This document shows positions 21,415 through 31,024 of a stretch of DNA of 64,000 bases, in pieces. The position numbers were made by a program, and so were the translations under genes. The notes below the pieces were generated by a model that was not told where the DNA came from, searched no databases, and worked only from the letters and a program-made list of their open reading frames with translations. Positions within the stretch are counted from its first letter, which is position 1; each line of letters opens with the position of its first letter. The DNA comes from Proliferodiscus dingleyae (Eukaryota; Ascomycota; Leotiomycetes; Helotiales; Lachnaceae): contig QYAK01000004.1 of assembly GCA_003988795.1 (NCBI GenBank), forward strand, positions 1 to 64,000. Reading direction: 5' to 3'.

Positions 21415-22833
21415 ATGCTAAGCCAGCAACGGGCTTTGTTTTGGCTGCTCATAGCAGCATTAATTGTATATGTCGGGTTCTTCCCGAGTCACATCCCGAA
21501 ATCAATTCAAACTATTCAAGAAATCGAGATACTCAAAGATATTGGGAATAAATTCACGTTCCACAAGCCATCTACTCCGAGCCAACATTTCCACCCACTA
21601 CATTCTCCAGTCAACGAGGTGGCAGCCAAAGAATCTTCCCTACCAAAGCCATCAGAGTCGAGCTCTGATAGTACCTCAGACCATTTGAAAGAACTTTGCC
21701 GGGAAACAGAGTGGACTGAAGGACTCTGGCTTCATTGCCACAGTAGATGTGGCGAAAACAGTACTTCTGTCTGCGGAGGCCTCAATAATGCTCGAAATAG
21801 AATCCAAACATGTCTCCGACTTGCGATTGATACAGGCGCCGGGGTCATCATTCCCTCGGCGACAGCTAGAGACGAGACTGACTTGGTCAAAACAGATAGC
21901 AAGACAGTCTGTCCTGACTATTTCTGGAATATTGAGTACCTGAGAAAAGAATTGGCAGGGCAGTGCCCCCAGCTTCAGGTCCGAGTGTGTGATGATAGGA
22001 GTGGCATTGACCAAGTCATTACCCCAACATTCAGATCATACATGGAAGCCCCTCATAGCAACACGACGTTTCGAGAACTTGTAAGATATACTCTGGAAAC
22101 GATGAACATGACCTTCGCAGACGTCACTGCGACGAATCCTGCTGTTATTTCATTTGGAGACACATACATTGGGTTCAACTACAAGACTGCTGGAGAGTTA
22201 GCAACCATACGTAAAGTTCTATTCAAGGCGCTGAGGTTCAATCAGGATCTCCTTGATCTAAGCGCTCAAGTCCTGAACAGTGTTGAGCTCCGCAATGGCT
22301 CATATATTGGTGTTCATCTTCGAGGCGAGAATGACTGGCCAGTAGGATTTGGCACTATCGACGATCAAATGCGAGCATATATCGAAGAGATCCAGAAGAT
22401 CCAACAGAGTGTATCCTACCAGCCGAATATAGTCTACGTCAGCTGTGGAGATGCTTCCGCAATCCAGAGATTTCGCGACATGCTAGTGCCATTAGGATTC
22501 GTTGTCCATGATAAGTGGACATTGCTAGCAAACCAGACTGCGACACTTGAAAAGGTTGAGTCTCTGTCCTTTGATCAGAAGGGTATCGTGGAATATGAAG
22601 TCTTGGTCCAAGCTGGATTCTGGATAGGTGTCATCATGTCTTCCATGTCTTCGTTGATCGCTTTTGCGAGAACAGTGGAAGATCCAGATGACTTTTTCGA
22701 AACCTATATCTTCCCCAATAGTTCGAAAGTGGGATTGCAACGCAATTATCCGGAACCTACGGCTATGAAAGGCGATGCGAATACAAAATTGATGGTAGTA
22801 AATGGCGTTGATATCATGGAAGCTTTTCCTTGA
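21415..22833 (+). CDS. O-fucosyltransferase-like membrane protein
   Basis: Single-exon gene for 472 residues. Residues 7-25 form a membrane anchor, so the protein is type II with a lumenal domain. The domain resembles GDP-fucose protein O-fucosyltransferases and related fungal proteins: GGLNNARNRIQT near residue 121 (donor-binding loop region), and YIGVHLRGEND near residues 297-308, with the Arg of the HLRGE element matching the conserved catalytic/donor-binding Arg. Several N-glycosylation sequons support a secretory location. The sugar could be fucose or another GDP/UDP sugar. Related fungal proteins are often misnamed alternative oxidase in databases; nothing here resembles that di-iron enzyme. 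It diverges from the GT92-like gene and converges with the sugar transporter gene 165 bases away. Confidence 0.75.
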   Translation: MLSQQRALFWLLIAALIVYVGFFPSHIPKSIQTIQEIEILKDIGNKFTFHKPSTPSQHFHPLHSPVNEVAAKESSLPKPSESSSDSTSDHLKELCRETEWTEGLWLHCHSRCGENSTSVCGGLNNARNRIQTCLRLAIDTGAGVIIPSATARDETDLVKTDSKTVCPDYFWNIEYLRKELAGQCPQLQVRVCDDRSGIDQVITPTFRSYMEAPHSNTTFRELVRYTLETMNMTFADVTATNPAVISFGDTYIGFNYKTAGELATIRKVLFKALRFNQDLLDLSAQVLNSVELRNGSYIGVHLRGENDWPVGFGTIDDQMRAYIEEIQKIQQSVSYQPNIVYVSCGDASAIQRFRDMLVPLGFVVHDKWTLLANQTATLEKVESLSFDQKGIVEYEVLVQAGFWIGVIMSSMSSLIAFARTVEDPDDFFETYIFPNSSKVGLQRNYPEPTAMKGDANTKLMVVNGVDIMEAFP

Positions 22834-22998
22834 AGCTAATTTTGCTTCATGATTTCAGGTTCACTCCGCATCTCAGCGGTGTTGTAACATAATGTCAAAT
22901 CTATTTGTTCACATTTTCTCATTTCTAATTATTCGAGTGATGCCGTTGCGCGCCCTCTTGTTGAGACTTTGCTAAACTTATGCCTTTGTCCGAGGCAC

Positions 22999-24243
22999 TC
23001 ATTCCTCAGCGAGTAGTCCTCGAGCCCTCGCAACCTCCATTGTTGCAAAAACAACTGCAATTACACAAATTGTTATCTTTGTGGGACTAGGTTCAAGAAG
23101 ACTACTCTCATTCGGGGCCTCCATACAAGTCGTCTCTATACGTGGAGTATCAGCAGCATTTGTGGTAACCTCCTTTTCCGGTGACGTGGTCTGGTCCGGA
23201 AGTGGCACATTATCTTCCGGAACCTGAGCCTCCTCGCTGATCACAGCATTTCTTTCTCTCAGGGGCCACGGCTGTTGGCTATAATGATTGTAACACCAGG
23301 TGCTTATTGTCACGAGCCCTCCCCCGCATACTCTCCAAGGAGTGAACGTTGATGCCCGAAGGTCTGGCAACATTATGTACTGGCTCGCTGCAACAGTAAT
23401 CAAAGCCGCCGCAGTTCCAATGACCTTCAAAATGTTATCTCGGGCTCGAAGTATTACTGCAACCACCAATCCTGTGCCAGCCGTTATGGTGACCAGGCAG
23501 AGAATTGGGATCCCAGCACTGTTTCCGCCATAATCCTCATTGTTATTGCCAGACTTTTCGCCAGATGGCATCAGTGGAAAGGCGATGATTGCGAAGATAA
23601 TCCCCCATATGTAGAGGTAAGCTTGCGATTCCCAAAAGCCTCCAGTTTTAGTCGAAGTTTCGGCGCTGATACTAGCAAGGGCAGAGAGGCAGGCTATCGT
23701 GAAGCCTGCAACAGGTGCTAAGAACCAGGCCGAGTCTCCTTCCGAACTCGACTGATGGCCAGCAGGTTTCGAAGGAATATTGAAGATGACTAGGCCTGCG
23801 CAGAGGAGCAAGAGCGAACACCAGGCATATACATTCTTTTGAGGCTTTAGCATATAGTGATGAAGAATGCCTGTGGTCGGCAGCTTCGCTAGAATGCAGA
23901 CTTGAAGTAGACTTGGCGTGGTTCTCGGTAGGACGGTATAGTAGATTAGATTGTTGATGAGGTAAAGCGCCGCAGGAAGGGCATATTTAAGCATCCGCTT
24001 GAACTCTGCCTCTCTTTCCTGACCCGGTCGCGTCTTCCTATTTAAGCCAGGAATCGTGATTCCATCACCGGACCGAAGGAGAAAGATGGCCGCGACCGCG
24101 AGTTTGAAGATTTCCGAGAGGAGTGCAATCAAGGACGCTGATATCTGGGGGAAATTGTGAAATGCGTAGTAAGCATAGTTGGCTCTGATTGTCTCACAGC
24201 TCACGTATAAAAGGAGCAGTATTGATGATGTTGATAGGGCCAT
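22999..24243 (-). CDS. Nucleotide-sugar transporter (SLC35A/UDP-galactose type)
   Basis: Imports an activated sugar from the cytosol into the Golgi in exchange for the nucleotide monophosphate. Single exon, 414 residues, with about ten membrane segments. Family features include ETIRANYAYY near the N-terminus, LPAALYLINNLIYYTV, the LLQVCILAKLPTT loop and the ILKVIGTA segment near the end. The C-terminal 90 residues form a hydrophilic tail closing with one more hydrophobic segment, longer than usual. The start ATG at 24243 is chosen over a GTG slightly upstream. It shares a 310-bp promoter region with the divergent acyltransferase gene. The transported sugar cannot be told from sequence; its place among glycosyltransferase genes suggests it supplies them. 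Confidence 0.88.
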   Translation of the reverse strand: MALSTSSILLLLYVSCETIRANYAYYAFHNFPQISASLIALLSEIFKLAVAAIFLLRSGDGITIPGLNRKTRPGQEREAEFKRMLKYALPAALYLINNLIYYTVLPRTTPSLLQVCILAKLPTTGILHHYMLKPQKNVYAWCSLLLLCAGLVIFNIPSKPAGHQSSSEGDSAWFLAPVAGFTIACLSALASISAETSTKTGGFWESQAYLYIWGIIFAIIAFPLMPSGEKSGNNNEDYGGNSAGIPILCLVTITAGTGLVVAVILRARDNILKVIGTAAALITVAASQYIMLPDLRASTFTPWRVCGGGLVTISTWCYNHYSQQPWPLRERNAVISEEAQVPEDNVPLPDQTTSPEKEVTTNAADTPRIETTCMEAPNESSLLEPSPTKITICVIAVVFATMEVARARGLLAEE

Positions 24244-24553
24244 CTGTGTGTCAAGTGCGACTTCCACTCGGATTTTCTAGTTCGGCATCTATTTTCTGGC
24301 AAGATTGTTCTTCTACAAAAGTATCCTAATCATTCTCTACTCTATCGCTGTGCAGCAGTTAGCTTGACAAAAGGAATGCGATGTCTCGCGCCGAGGAAAG
24401 GAGGAATGCGGTCTATCACTTTTCAGAATGTAATACGTCAAAAAACTCCTTGATCAGTCAACAGTCTCGCTGTAGGACGGCCCTTTTTTATCAGTTCTCT
24501 TTTTTGTCACTCACGTTTCTGTATTTACCCTGGTCACAGTGAACAGATTAGAC
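24244..24553. promoter_or_regulatory. Bidirectional promoter, sugar transporter and acyltransferase
   Basis: 310 bases separate two divergent start codons. The region carries T-rich and pyrimidine tracts before the acyltransferase gene. Shared regulation of the two genes is inferred from the spacing. Confidence 0.55.
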
Positions 24554-26161
24554 ATGGACTTGTTGAGAACGAAAGTCACCACACCTTGGCGCAATCGGGA
24601 CTCGACAGCATCATACCAGGCGTTACCTATTTCGGAGGAAGAGATGGTGGCCGGACCTGCCCACGACGGCACGGCTTGTGATGGAGAGAAACAACAGCCA
24701 CCAGATAGTAGCGGCAACAGCGATAACGCCCTTCTTTCCTCAAGAGTTGGTCAGGCAAGTGGCTGGCTCGCTGCACATGTGCCAAATTGGGGCTCGACTA
24801 CCACTGATACACGCTCTCCTGACGAACCAATAATACTTCCCCGCAAACTTCATCCAACTGCATGGCTCGATGGTCTTCGTGGGGTCGCCTCCTTAATGGT
24901 AGCAATCCACCATTCAAGCTGGCTCTGGTATCCTGGTCTAAACAATGGCTGGGGGAGTAGCCCAGACAATATGTGGCTTGTCCAGCTACCGATCATCCGA
25001 CTGATGTACGCAGCTGGCTCTGCTATGGTCGCCATATTCTTCATTGTCTCCGGCTTCTCGCTAAGCTATAAGGCCCTAGGTCTCATACGAGCTGGCCGCT
25101 ACCCCGAGGTGCTCGAATCTCTGAGCTCTTCCGTCTTTCGGAGAGCGTTGAGATTAGTTCTTCCTCCGGCCGTCACCACCTTTGGTTCCATGATCACCAC
25201 ATATGCAGGTTGGTATGGGACCGGGCCAAATTCCAGGCAGCCTCCACGGTACGAATCGCTTTGGGAGAACCTGCTGCTCTGGATGCGAAGCGTTGTAGAG
25301 CTAGGGGACCCGTTCCGACCCGTTGTGTATCCGGGAGGCTACAATCCAATTTATGACACGAATTTGTGGACGATACCCGTTGAATTACGTGGGTCTATGG
25401 TGATATTCGTCACTCTCTTGGGGCTCTCGAAGGCGCATGGAAGGATTAGGCTTGCAGTTCTTACTGCCATTGTCCTCTACCTTCTATATTTCGCATACAC
25501 TCACTTGTTTCTTTTCCTCAGCGGTGTTCTCCTTGCAGACCTGCACCACGTACGGGAAGAGCGAATCAAGTCACATCGTTCTGTCGTTCCACAAGTCCCT
25601 GGCTCTCCCAACCTAGATCGACCAGTCATCGCCGGATCCGGGCAGCAGCGACAGCAGCTCGTCAAGGCTTTCTGGACATTCAATTTCTTACTTGCTCTGT
25701 TCGTGTGCTCTATGCCCTTGATGCATCATAACGCTGGAACTTCCCCTGGGTACAAGACACTCGCTACTTTGCTCCCTGCGCATTACCGGGCCCCTTATGT
25801 GGAAGACCACTTCTGGATTTTCGTAGCAGCCTTCCTGCTCGTGTTCACCATCGACAATGCAGACTTTCTGCAACCATTATTCACAAATACATTCTCGCAG
25901 TATCTAGGGAAGATATCTTTCGCCTTGTATATCTTGCACGGGACTTTTTTATATACGCTCGGCTGGCACCTATCGGCGAAGACTTTGGACTGGACTGGCA
26001 GAGACCCTGGGATGCAGTATGCATCGGGAATTATGCTGACTGGACTAGTTCTATATCCGCTCCTTTTCTGGACAGCTGATATTGTTGCACGGCACGTGGA
26101 TGCTAAGAGTGTGAGGTTCGCTCGTTGGCTTTGGCTCAAAGCTTCCGTACCCGCCTCGTGA
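24554..26161 (+). CDS. Acyltransferase-3 family membrane protein
   Basis: Intron-free gene for 535 residues, of the same family as the gene at 12067-14058. The family start motif WLDGLRGVAS is at about residue 103 and the conserved His pair (AIHH) about 13 residues on; FIVSGFSLSYKAL, LWTIPVELRGS and GKISFALYILHGT follow in the usual order. About ten membrane segments are visible. The start is the ATG at 24554; a GTG 15 bases upstream is not used. Members transfer acetyl or longer acyl groups to carbohydrate hydroxyls in a membrane compartment. Next to glycosyltransferases and a sugar transporter, O-acylation of a glycan is the likeliest job. It converges with the DUF5672 gene, 87 bases apart. 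Confidence 0.9.
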   Translation: MDLLRTKVTTPWRNRDSTASYQALPISEEEMVAGPAHDGTACDGEKQQPPDSSGNSDNALLSSRVGQASGWLAAHVPNWGSTTTDTRSPDEPIILPRKLHPTAWLDGLRGVASLMVAIHHSSWLWYPGLNNGWGSSPDNMWLVQLPIIRLMYAAGSAMVAIFFIVSGFSLSYKALGLIRAGRYPEVLESLSSSVFRRALRLVLPPAVTTFGSMITTYAGWYGTGPNSRQPPRYESLWENLLLWMRSVVELGDPFRPVVYPGGYNPIYDTNLWTIPVELRGSMVIFVTLLGLSKAHGRIRLAVLTAIVLYLLYFAYTHLFLFLSGVLLADLHHVREERIKSHRSVVPQVPGSPNLDRPVIAGSGQQRQQLVKAFWTFNFLLALFVCSMPLMHHNAGTSPGYKTLATLLPAHYRAPYVEDHFWIFVAAFLLVFTIDNADFLQPLFTNTFSQYLGKISFALYILHGTFLYTLGWHLSAKTLDWTGRDPGMQYASGIMLTGLVLYPLLFWTADIVARHVDAKSVRFARWLWLKASVPAS

Positions 26162-26248
26162 CGCATTCTTCAATGCGAAGTATCTATAGATGAGATCCAG
26201 TGGCTAGGAAAATTTATTGAAAGTATAACAGAAAGTCAAATCTATCTT

Positions 26249-27361
26249 CTATTGAACTATACGATCCGTTGTTGCAAGTTTATACTCCGGACACCATTCG
26301 TCAAGGCTCAACATGTGATTATGAATGAATCTAGTGGGTTGGCTTCAGAGAGTCAGCAATGTCATGACAAGGAATGACAAAGATCCAGACTTACTGTAAT
26401 CCCAATGGGTTTGGGTAATCAATCGTCTCCACTGCGAAAGTCCTAGCGATTTCCACGGACGGTAGATTAATACCTCCTTCGATGCCCTCCTCGATCTCCC
26501 GTTCTTCAAGGTCCCTCATTCTATATATGGTCAGTTCAGCCTTACGTGTTTTCTCTCAAGCACTACTGACTACATGAGACGTAGATAGCCTTACCTCGCA
26601 TAAAACCACTGATCTTCTGGACGAGGATCCGGAGTCTTGGCCCATTCCCACTCATTTAACACTCTTAGAATAGTACTCCGTTTTCTCAGGCTCAATCCTC
26701 CATTGAAGCCCGCTCCGAAGTTGGGATGGATCGGGGCCCCGATATAGTCATACTCGAAGAAGCCGTCCACGGTCCTGACTGAGGCTCCGCAGAGGATGCT
26801 ATCGCTCTGAAACAGCAGGATATGTTCTGCCGGAGCTAGATCCTTCCAAAGCCAGGGCGTAGTCAGGAAGTCAGAGACTGAGTCCCAGTTCGGGAAGTAG
26901 ACGCCTTCAGCCAGTGGTCGGACGACGATGCGACCGCTACGCTGGTGCCGCAGAAGGGCGGCGGACGTGCTGAAGGAGCCAAAGTTCTCAGCAGAGGTGT
27001 AGATGATAACGGGCCACTCAGGCCCCAGGACGGAGCTGAAGTGCAGCACGAGGGGGACGATGCCGGCCGACCTGCGCGTCTCGATGATGACGGCTGCCTT
27101 GTTGCTCGTGCTCACGTTGACCGTCATCTGGCTCTCGCTGAGCAGCGGGTCCGTCTTGCCCTTGTGCGTGTGGTTCTTCAGCGAGCTGTAGTAGTCGTAG
27201 AGCGAGAGGTGTGGGATTGTATAGTTCGTCGAGTTTCCCAGCGCGCTTGCTAGGGAGGCCCTGATGCTGCTGCCGCTGTGCGTGACGGCCGTCTTGATGA
27301 ACCAGGTGACGAGGACGAGCCATAGCGTTGGGTAGAGCCATTTCTGCGACTGCGTCACCAT
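26249..27361 (-). CDS. DUF5672 family protein, probable glycan enzyme
   Basis: Three exons: 27361..26595, 26520..26395, 26342..26249; 328 residues. Residues 8-26 form an N-terminal membrane anchor; the rest should be lumenal. The DUF5672 core is present: KAAVIIETRRS, WPVIIYTSAEN, ILLFQSDSILC, then DYIGAPIHPNFGAGFNGGLSLRK as a near-continuous conserved block, and EDQWFYAR at the end of exon 1. The last exon supplies a C-terminal WCPEYKL-like ending. The FQSD and FNGGLSLR elements resemble donor-site motifs of GT-A type glycosyltransferases, so a glycosyl-transfer role is likely but has not been shown to my knowledge. Splice sites keep one frame. Several N-glycosylation sequons occur in the stem. 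Confidence 0.8.
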
Positions 27362-27796
27362 CTTCCTCTGCTGCCAAAGAGGAGATGTTTAGATTCTTTG
27401 GAATTTACAATGCTTTTCGTCCGGTTTGAAACTTCTCAATGGTTCGCACTTGGCGGAGAGCCGGCCTGTTTCGCGACATCTGGACACGATGAGTTATCTG
27501 GAACCAGCTTGACGACTCGACTTGGAATGCTCCACATCCACTTTTCACCCAGAGACATATGTCTCTGCCTTATCCGATCTTTTGTGGAGATCTTACTTGG
27601 TCCGGACTGGAATGGAGGCAAATTATCGACGCGAGGGCGAGAAAGAGCCTCCCTTGATCTGAGCAGTCATATGCAGGGATAACTGCAACATCCGCTCCAA
27701 ACTATCAACAGAAAAGAGTCATGTTTTCAAATGGGAATGAATTTTGCCACTATTTATAGTCCAAGACCAGCATCCCTTTCGATGCGCCACCCTCCC
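27362..27796. other. Intergenic region upstream of DUF5672 gene
   Basis: 435 bases between the start of the DUF5672 gene and the end of the methyltransferase gene, both on the minus strand. It should hold the DUF5672 promoter. No further feature was seen. Confidence 0.5.
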
Positions 27797-28633
27797 TCAT
27801 CGCCCCGGCACCTTCAAATAGTCGCTCCGTTTGGTAAAAGCAACACACTCCTGCGTGAACTCTAATGATATAATATCCTTGCTGATACGAAACTGATCCG
27901 GGCGGTCACCGACCCTGTTGATGTCATCTAGCATATTTTTGATATCCTCCATCATCGAGTCCGGGCCGGCGCCACCAAATTGAGGATAGTAGCTGGTAGC
28001 CAGATCCTCGATGAAGTAGATCCCGCCGGGCTTGATGTGCGGCCACAGGATATCCAGAGAGGTCTTCTGCTGGTCCATCGTGTGCCCGCCGTCATCGATG
28101 ATGATGTCGAAATCGCCGCCTGCTTCCTTGATAAATTCTTGTAGGAAGGGCACCGAGGCCTGGTCACCGGCGAAGATGGTAGCGTCCGCGGTCTTGTTGG
28201 CCCACTGCGTGGCACACTCGGCATCGTACTCAATGTAGTACAGGTCGATATTGGTGAAGTATTCGAGCCAGGTGTAGTAAGAGGCTCCTGGACCGTACGC
28301 CATGTTGCAGCCCAGGCCGATTTCAAGCATCTTGACCCGCTGGTCACGCAATGGCTTCAGACGGTGCTCGTACATTTGCTCGTAGTGGTGAGCTTGAACC
28401 TTGTCCGTTCCATGACTGTCGGCTATCTGGAAAAAGGTTGGCCTCGTTGAGAGTGGTAATTTCCTTGATGTTGTCAGATTGATTAAATAATACGGATCTA
28501 TATTTACTTACCCTTTCAGATAATGTAGAGGACGCTCAGGTAAGGCTTCCCTTCCGTGCCAAAGTGCGGCGAGGAATAGTATGGTCACGACAGCGAGAGC
28601 AATAGGAAGGCGACTAATTCTTGGTGCTGCCAT
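27797..28633 (-). CDS. Membrane-anchored sugar O-methyltransferase-like protein
   Basis: Two exons: 28633..28512 and 28463..27797 (intron 48 nt); 262 residues. Residues 8-24 form a membrane anchor, so the catalytic domain should face the Golgi lumen. The domain is a class I SAM methyltransferase: IADSHGTDK at about residues 55-63, the SAM loop EIGLGC near 88-93, IIIDDGGHTM near 160-169 and PGGIYFIEDL soon after. The DDGGH...PGG-Y-IEDL-TSYYP layout is like that of the MycE/CmcI group, whose known members methylate sugar hydroxyls with metal help. A glycan O-methyltransferase is therefore inferred. The first exon encodes almost only the anchor. It is divergent from the MFS gene. Confidence 0.78.
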
Positions 28634-29420
28634 TCTGAACACGAGACTCTGTATGTAAGAATGACAACAAGCGAACGAGAAGAGTGCAATTTTTTGAAGA
28701 GGTCTTGTGTATAAGATGTTGCGTAGGGAACTAAGTGGAGAATAATATGGCGACTAGGAATGGTTTGATGCCTCGACAACACAACTCGGACCTGTAGTCA
28801 TCAGTTTCAAGGGTATTATACGTGAATCTTAGGCCAGGGGTGAGACTATTTTGACGACATCGAAGTTCTAGCCAGCCAATACTCATGCAGGCTCTCCGAA
28901 CTAGGCAATCCGTTACGCATGGACGACTGAAAGAAAGGAACCTTGGGAACTCAGGAATTCTGCTTAAAGGATACTCATTCCAGTCCATCTGGGTAGGTAA
29001 TCTGCCCTGGAACGTGTTAGATGGAGCCCATTTCCCAGCCCTCTTCACCACCTACAGAGGTTGAGGTGTTGGGACCTTCGAAAGACGACGTGAGATCTAA
29101 ATCTTGTAGATTTTTTCATCGGTTGAAAGGCGCTTTCCATGTGTCTCCGCATCCGAGCGTCCAGAATTCTCTTACGGCTATCATATAGAAGGTCTCAGCC
29201 TCGAGAACCACTTTGCCGTGTCTGGCCCATCCCTTTGCCCAGTGATGATATTCGATAGTTCTCGACATTCCGGGATAGTGGCGACGGGCCCATTAGCGTC
29301 ACGACACCCTGTACGCGCTCGACGAGGACCATAAGGTTGAAGTGGCATAGTAGGGAAAGATAGTAGACCTCGCAACCGCTTAGTCGAGACGTTGTTTCAA
29401 CTGTTCACCACATCTTCAAC
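28634..29420. promoter_or_regulatory. Intergenic region between divergent methyltransferase and MFS genes
   Basis: 787 bases separating two divergent start codons; promoters of both genes lie here. No ORF with a recognisable product and no known binding site were seen. Confidence 0.5.
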
Positions 29421-31024
29421 ATGGCTTTCTACGAATACAATGTTGTGGTATTCGTCCTTGTCAACGCATGTCTGGCATACTTCCAGCACAGACGCGATAG
29501 GAAGATAGCAGGAGCGAGAAGTGAAAGTCAAGATGGAGAAGCGAATAGAACTATGCTCACTTCCGGAGAAGTTCTAATATGGCAGTTCAAGAAGAAGTTT
29601 TTGCCAGTGTACTTGCTGGCTTTCGGTGCGGATTGGCTTCAAGGACCGTACATATACACCATGTATAAAGGTAAGACCTCTGGGAACTTCCCAAGTGATA
29701 GAACCGTGCTGACTTTCACGGCAAGATGAAAAGGGTCTTCCAGAAGAGACAGTGGCCCACTTGTTCACCACGGGATTCCTAGCTGCCGCAATATCAGCAT
29801 CCTTTGTTGGATCACTTGCCGATCGATACGGACGCCGAGCAGCCTGTCTCTTCTTCTGTGTATCGTACTCAATCTCATGCTTCACGGTCCTCTTTGACTC
29901 CATTTATATACTGTTCGCCGGCCGAATTCTGGGTGGCTTGTCCACGACACTCATGTACAGTGTCATCGAGAGCTGGATGGTGACGGAATTTCATCGGCAG
30001 CGTCTCGAGGAAGCTGGGTCCTTGAGTGATATCTTCGGAATCATGACGACGTTGAACGGCGTTGTTGCGATACTGGCTGGCGTGTTCGCTCAGTGGATAT
30101 CGGACTTTACCATGACCCAGGCAGCGCCTTTCATGACGGCTGTGATATTGCTGATCCTGGCTTTTGGATTCATCTCTACTCGATGGGTAGGATTTCCGAT
30201 CGACTAGCCTTGAAGATAAGCTGATTTGAATTCAGAACGAGAACTATGGAGATAGCCATAGTGCAAGCCATAGTGCAAGCCATAGCGCTGAAGTCGACGA
30301 TCTCCTGCCAGCAAGCAACGAGAAGGAGCAGAGTGGTTTCCACTATATCGCGCAGGACAAGCGCCTCTGGGCCCTCTGCCTAACTTCATCCTGCTTTGAA
30401 GGCTCAATGTACCTCTGGATATTCTTCAAATTTCCTGCTCTAAGATTGTCACATGAGGAAGCCGGTAAAGGAAGCGACCTGCCATTTGGAACAATATTTG
30501 CAGCATTGATGTGCGCTATGATGCTCGGCTCCATGTATTTTACCTATTACTCGTCGCTCACGGCGACGAGCTGGGTGACATCTTCCTCGCGGTTGCTGAT
30601 GATAACGCTGTTCGTCGCCAGTGGTTGTTTTGTCGTCCCTGTGCTCATGCACAACGAAGCCGTCACTTTCTGGTGCTTTTGTATCTTTGAGATATGCTGT
30701 GGGATTTACTTCCCGAGCATTGCTCACTTGAAGGAGCAGATTGTGGATGATGGGGTACGAGCTAAGATATACGGAATCTTGAGGATTCCGCTGAATATCT
30801 TTGTGGTCCTAGGTCTGATGCTGACAAAGGATGGTAAGTAACCTGTCTGATCTTCGGATTTTGCAGTAGTCGTCTCATGTTCCTAACATAAATGTGACTT
30901 GCGACTCAAGAGACAGATAGCTGACACCGATCTAGGATTACGACACCGAGAGAATGTTTTCATTACCTGCAGCGGAGCCTTAGTTGCAGCAGCCGCAGCT
31001 TTGGGAGCCTTTGTCACGGAGTAG
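29421..31024 (+). CDS. MFS transporter, MFSD5/molybdate-anion type
   Basis: Four exons: 29421..29670, 29726..30186, 30236..30833, 30936..31024; 465 residues. About twelve membrane segments. The protein has the MFSD5 layout: an early FGADWLQGPYIYTMY segment, TTGFLAAAISASFVGSLADRYGR (loop with the MFS signature DRYGRR), and later FEGSMYLWIFFKFPAL. Algal and human relatives transport molybdate; the fungal substrate is unproven. The central cytosolic loop holds three 12-base tandem repeats (30254-30289) coding for HSAS-like units. It sits at the edge of the glycan cluster and is divergent from the methyltransferase, so a link to that pathway is possible but unproven. Confidence 0.82.

Noticed and set aside
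21415..22833. Naming this gene alternative oxidase
   Set aside because: Database relatives often carry that name, but the sequence has a donor-binding GGLNN and HLRGE layout of fucosyltransferases and no di-iron motifs.
12067..31024. Secondary-metabolite gene cluster
   Set aside because: No polyketide synthase, non-ribosomal peptide synthetase, terpene cyclase, P450 or cluster transcription factor is present; the content is carbohydrate-type.
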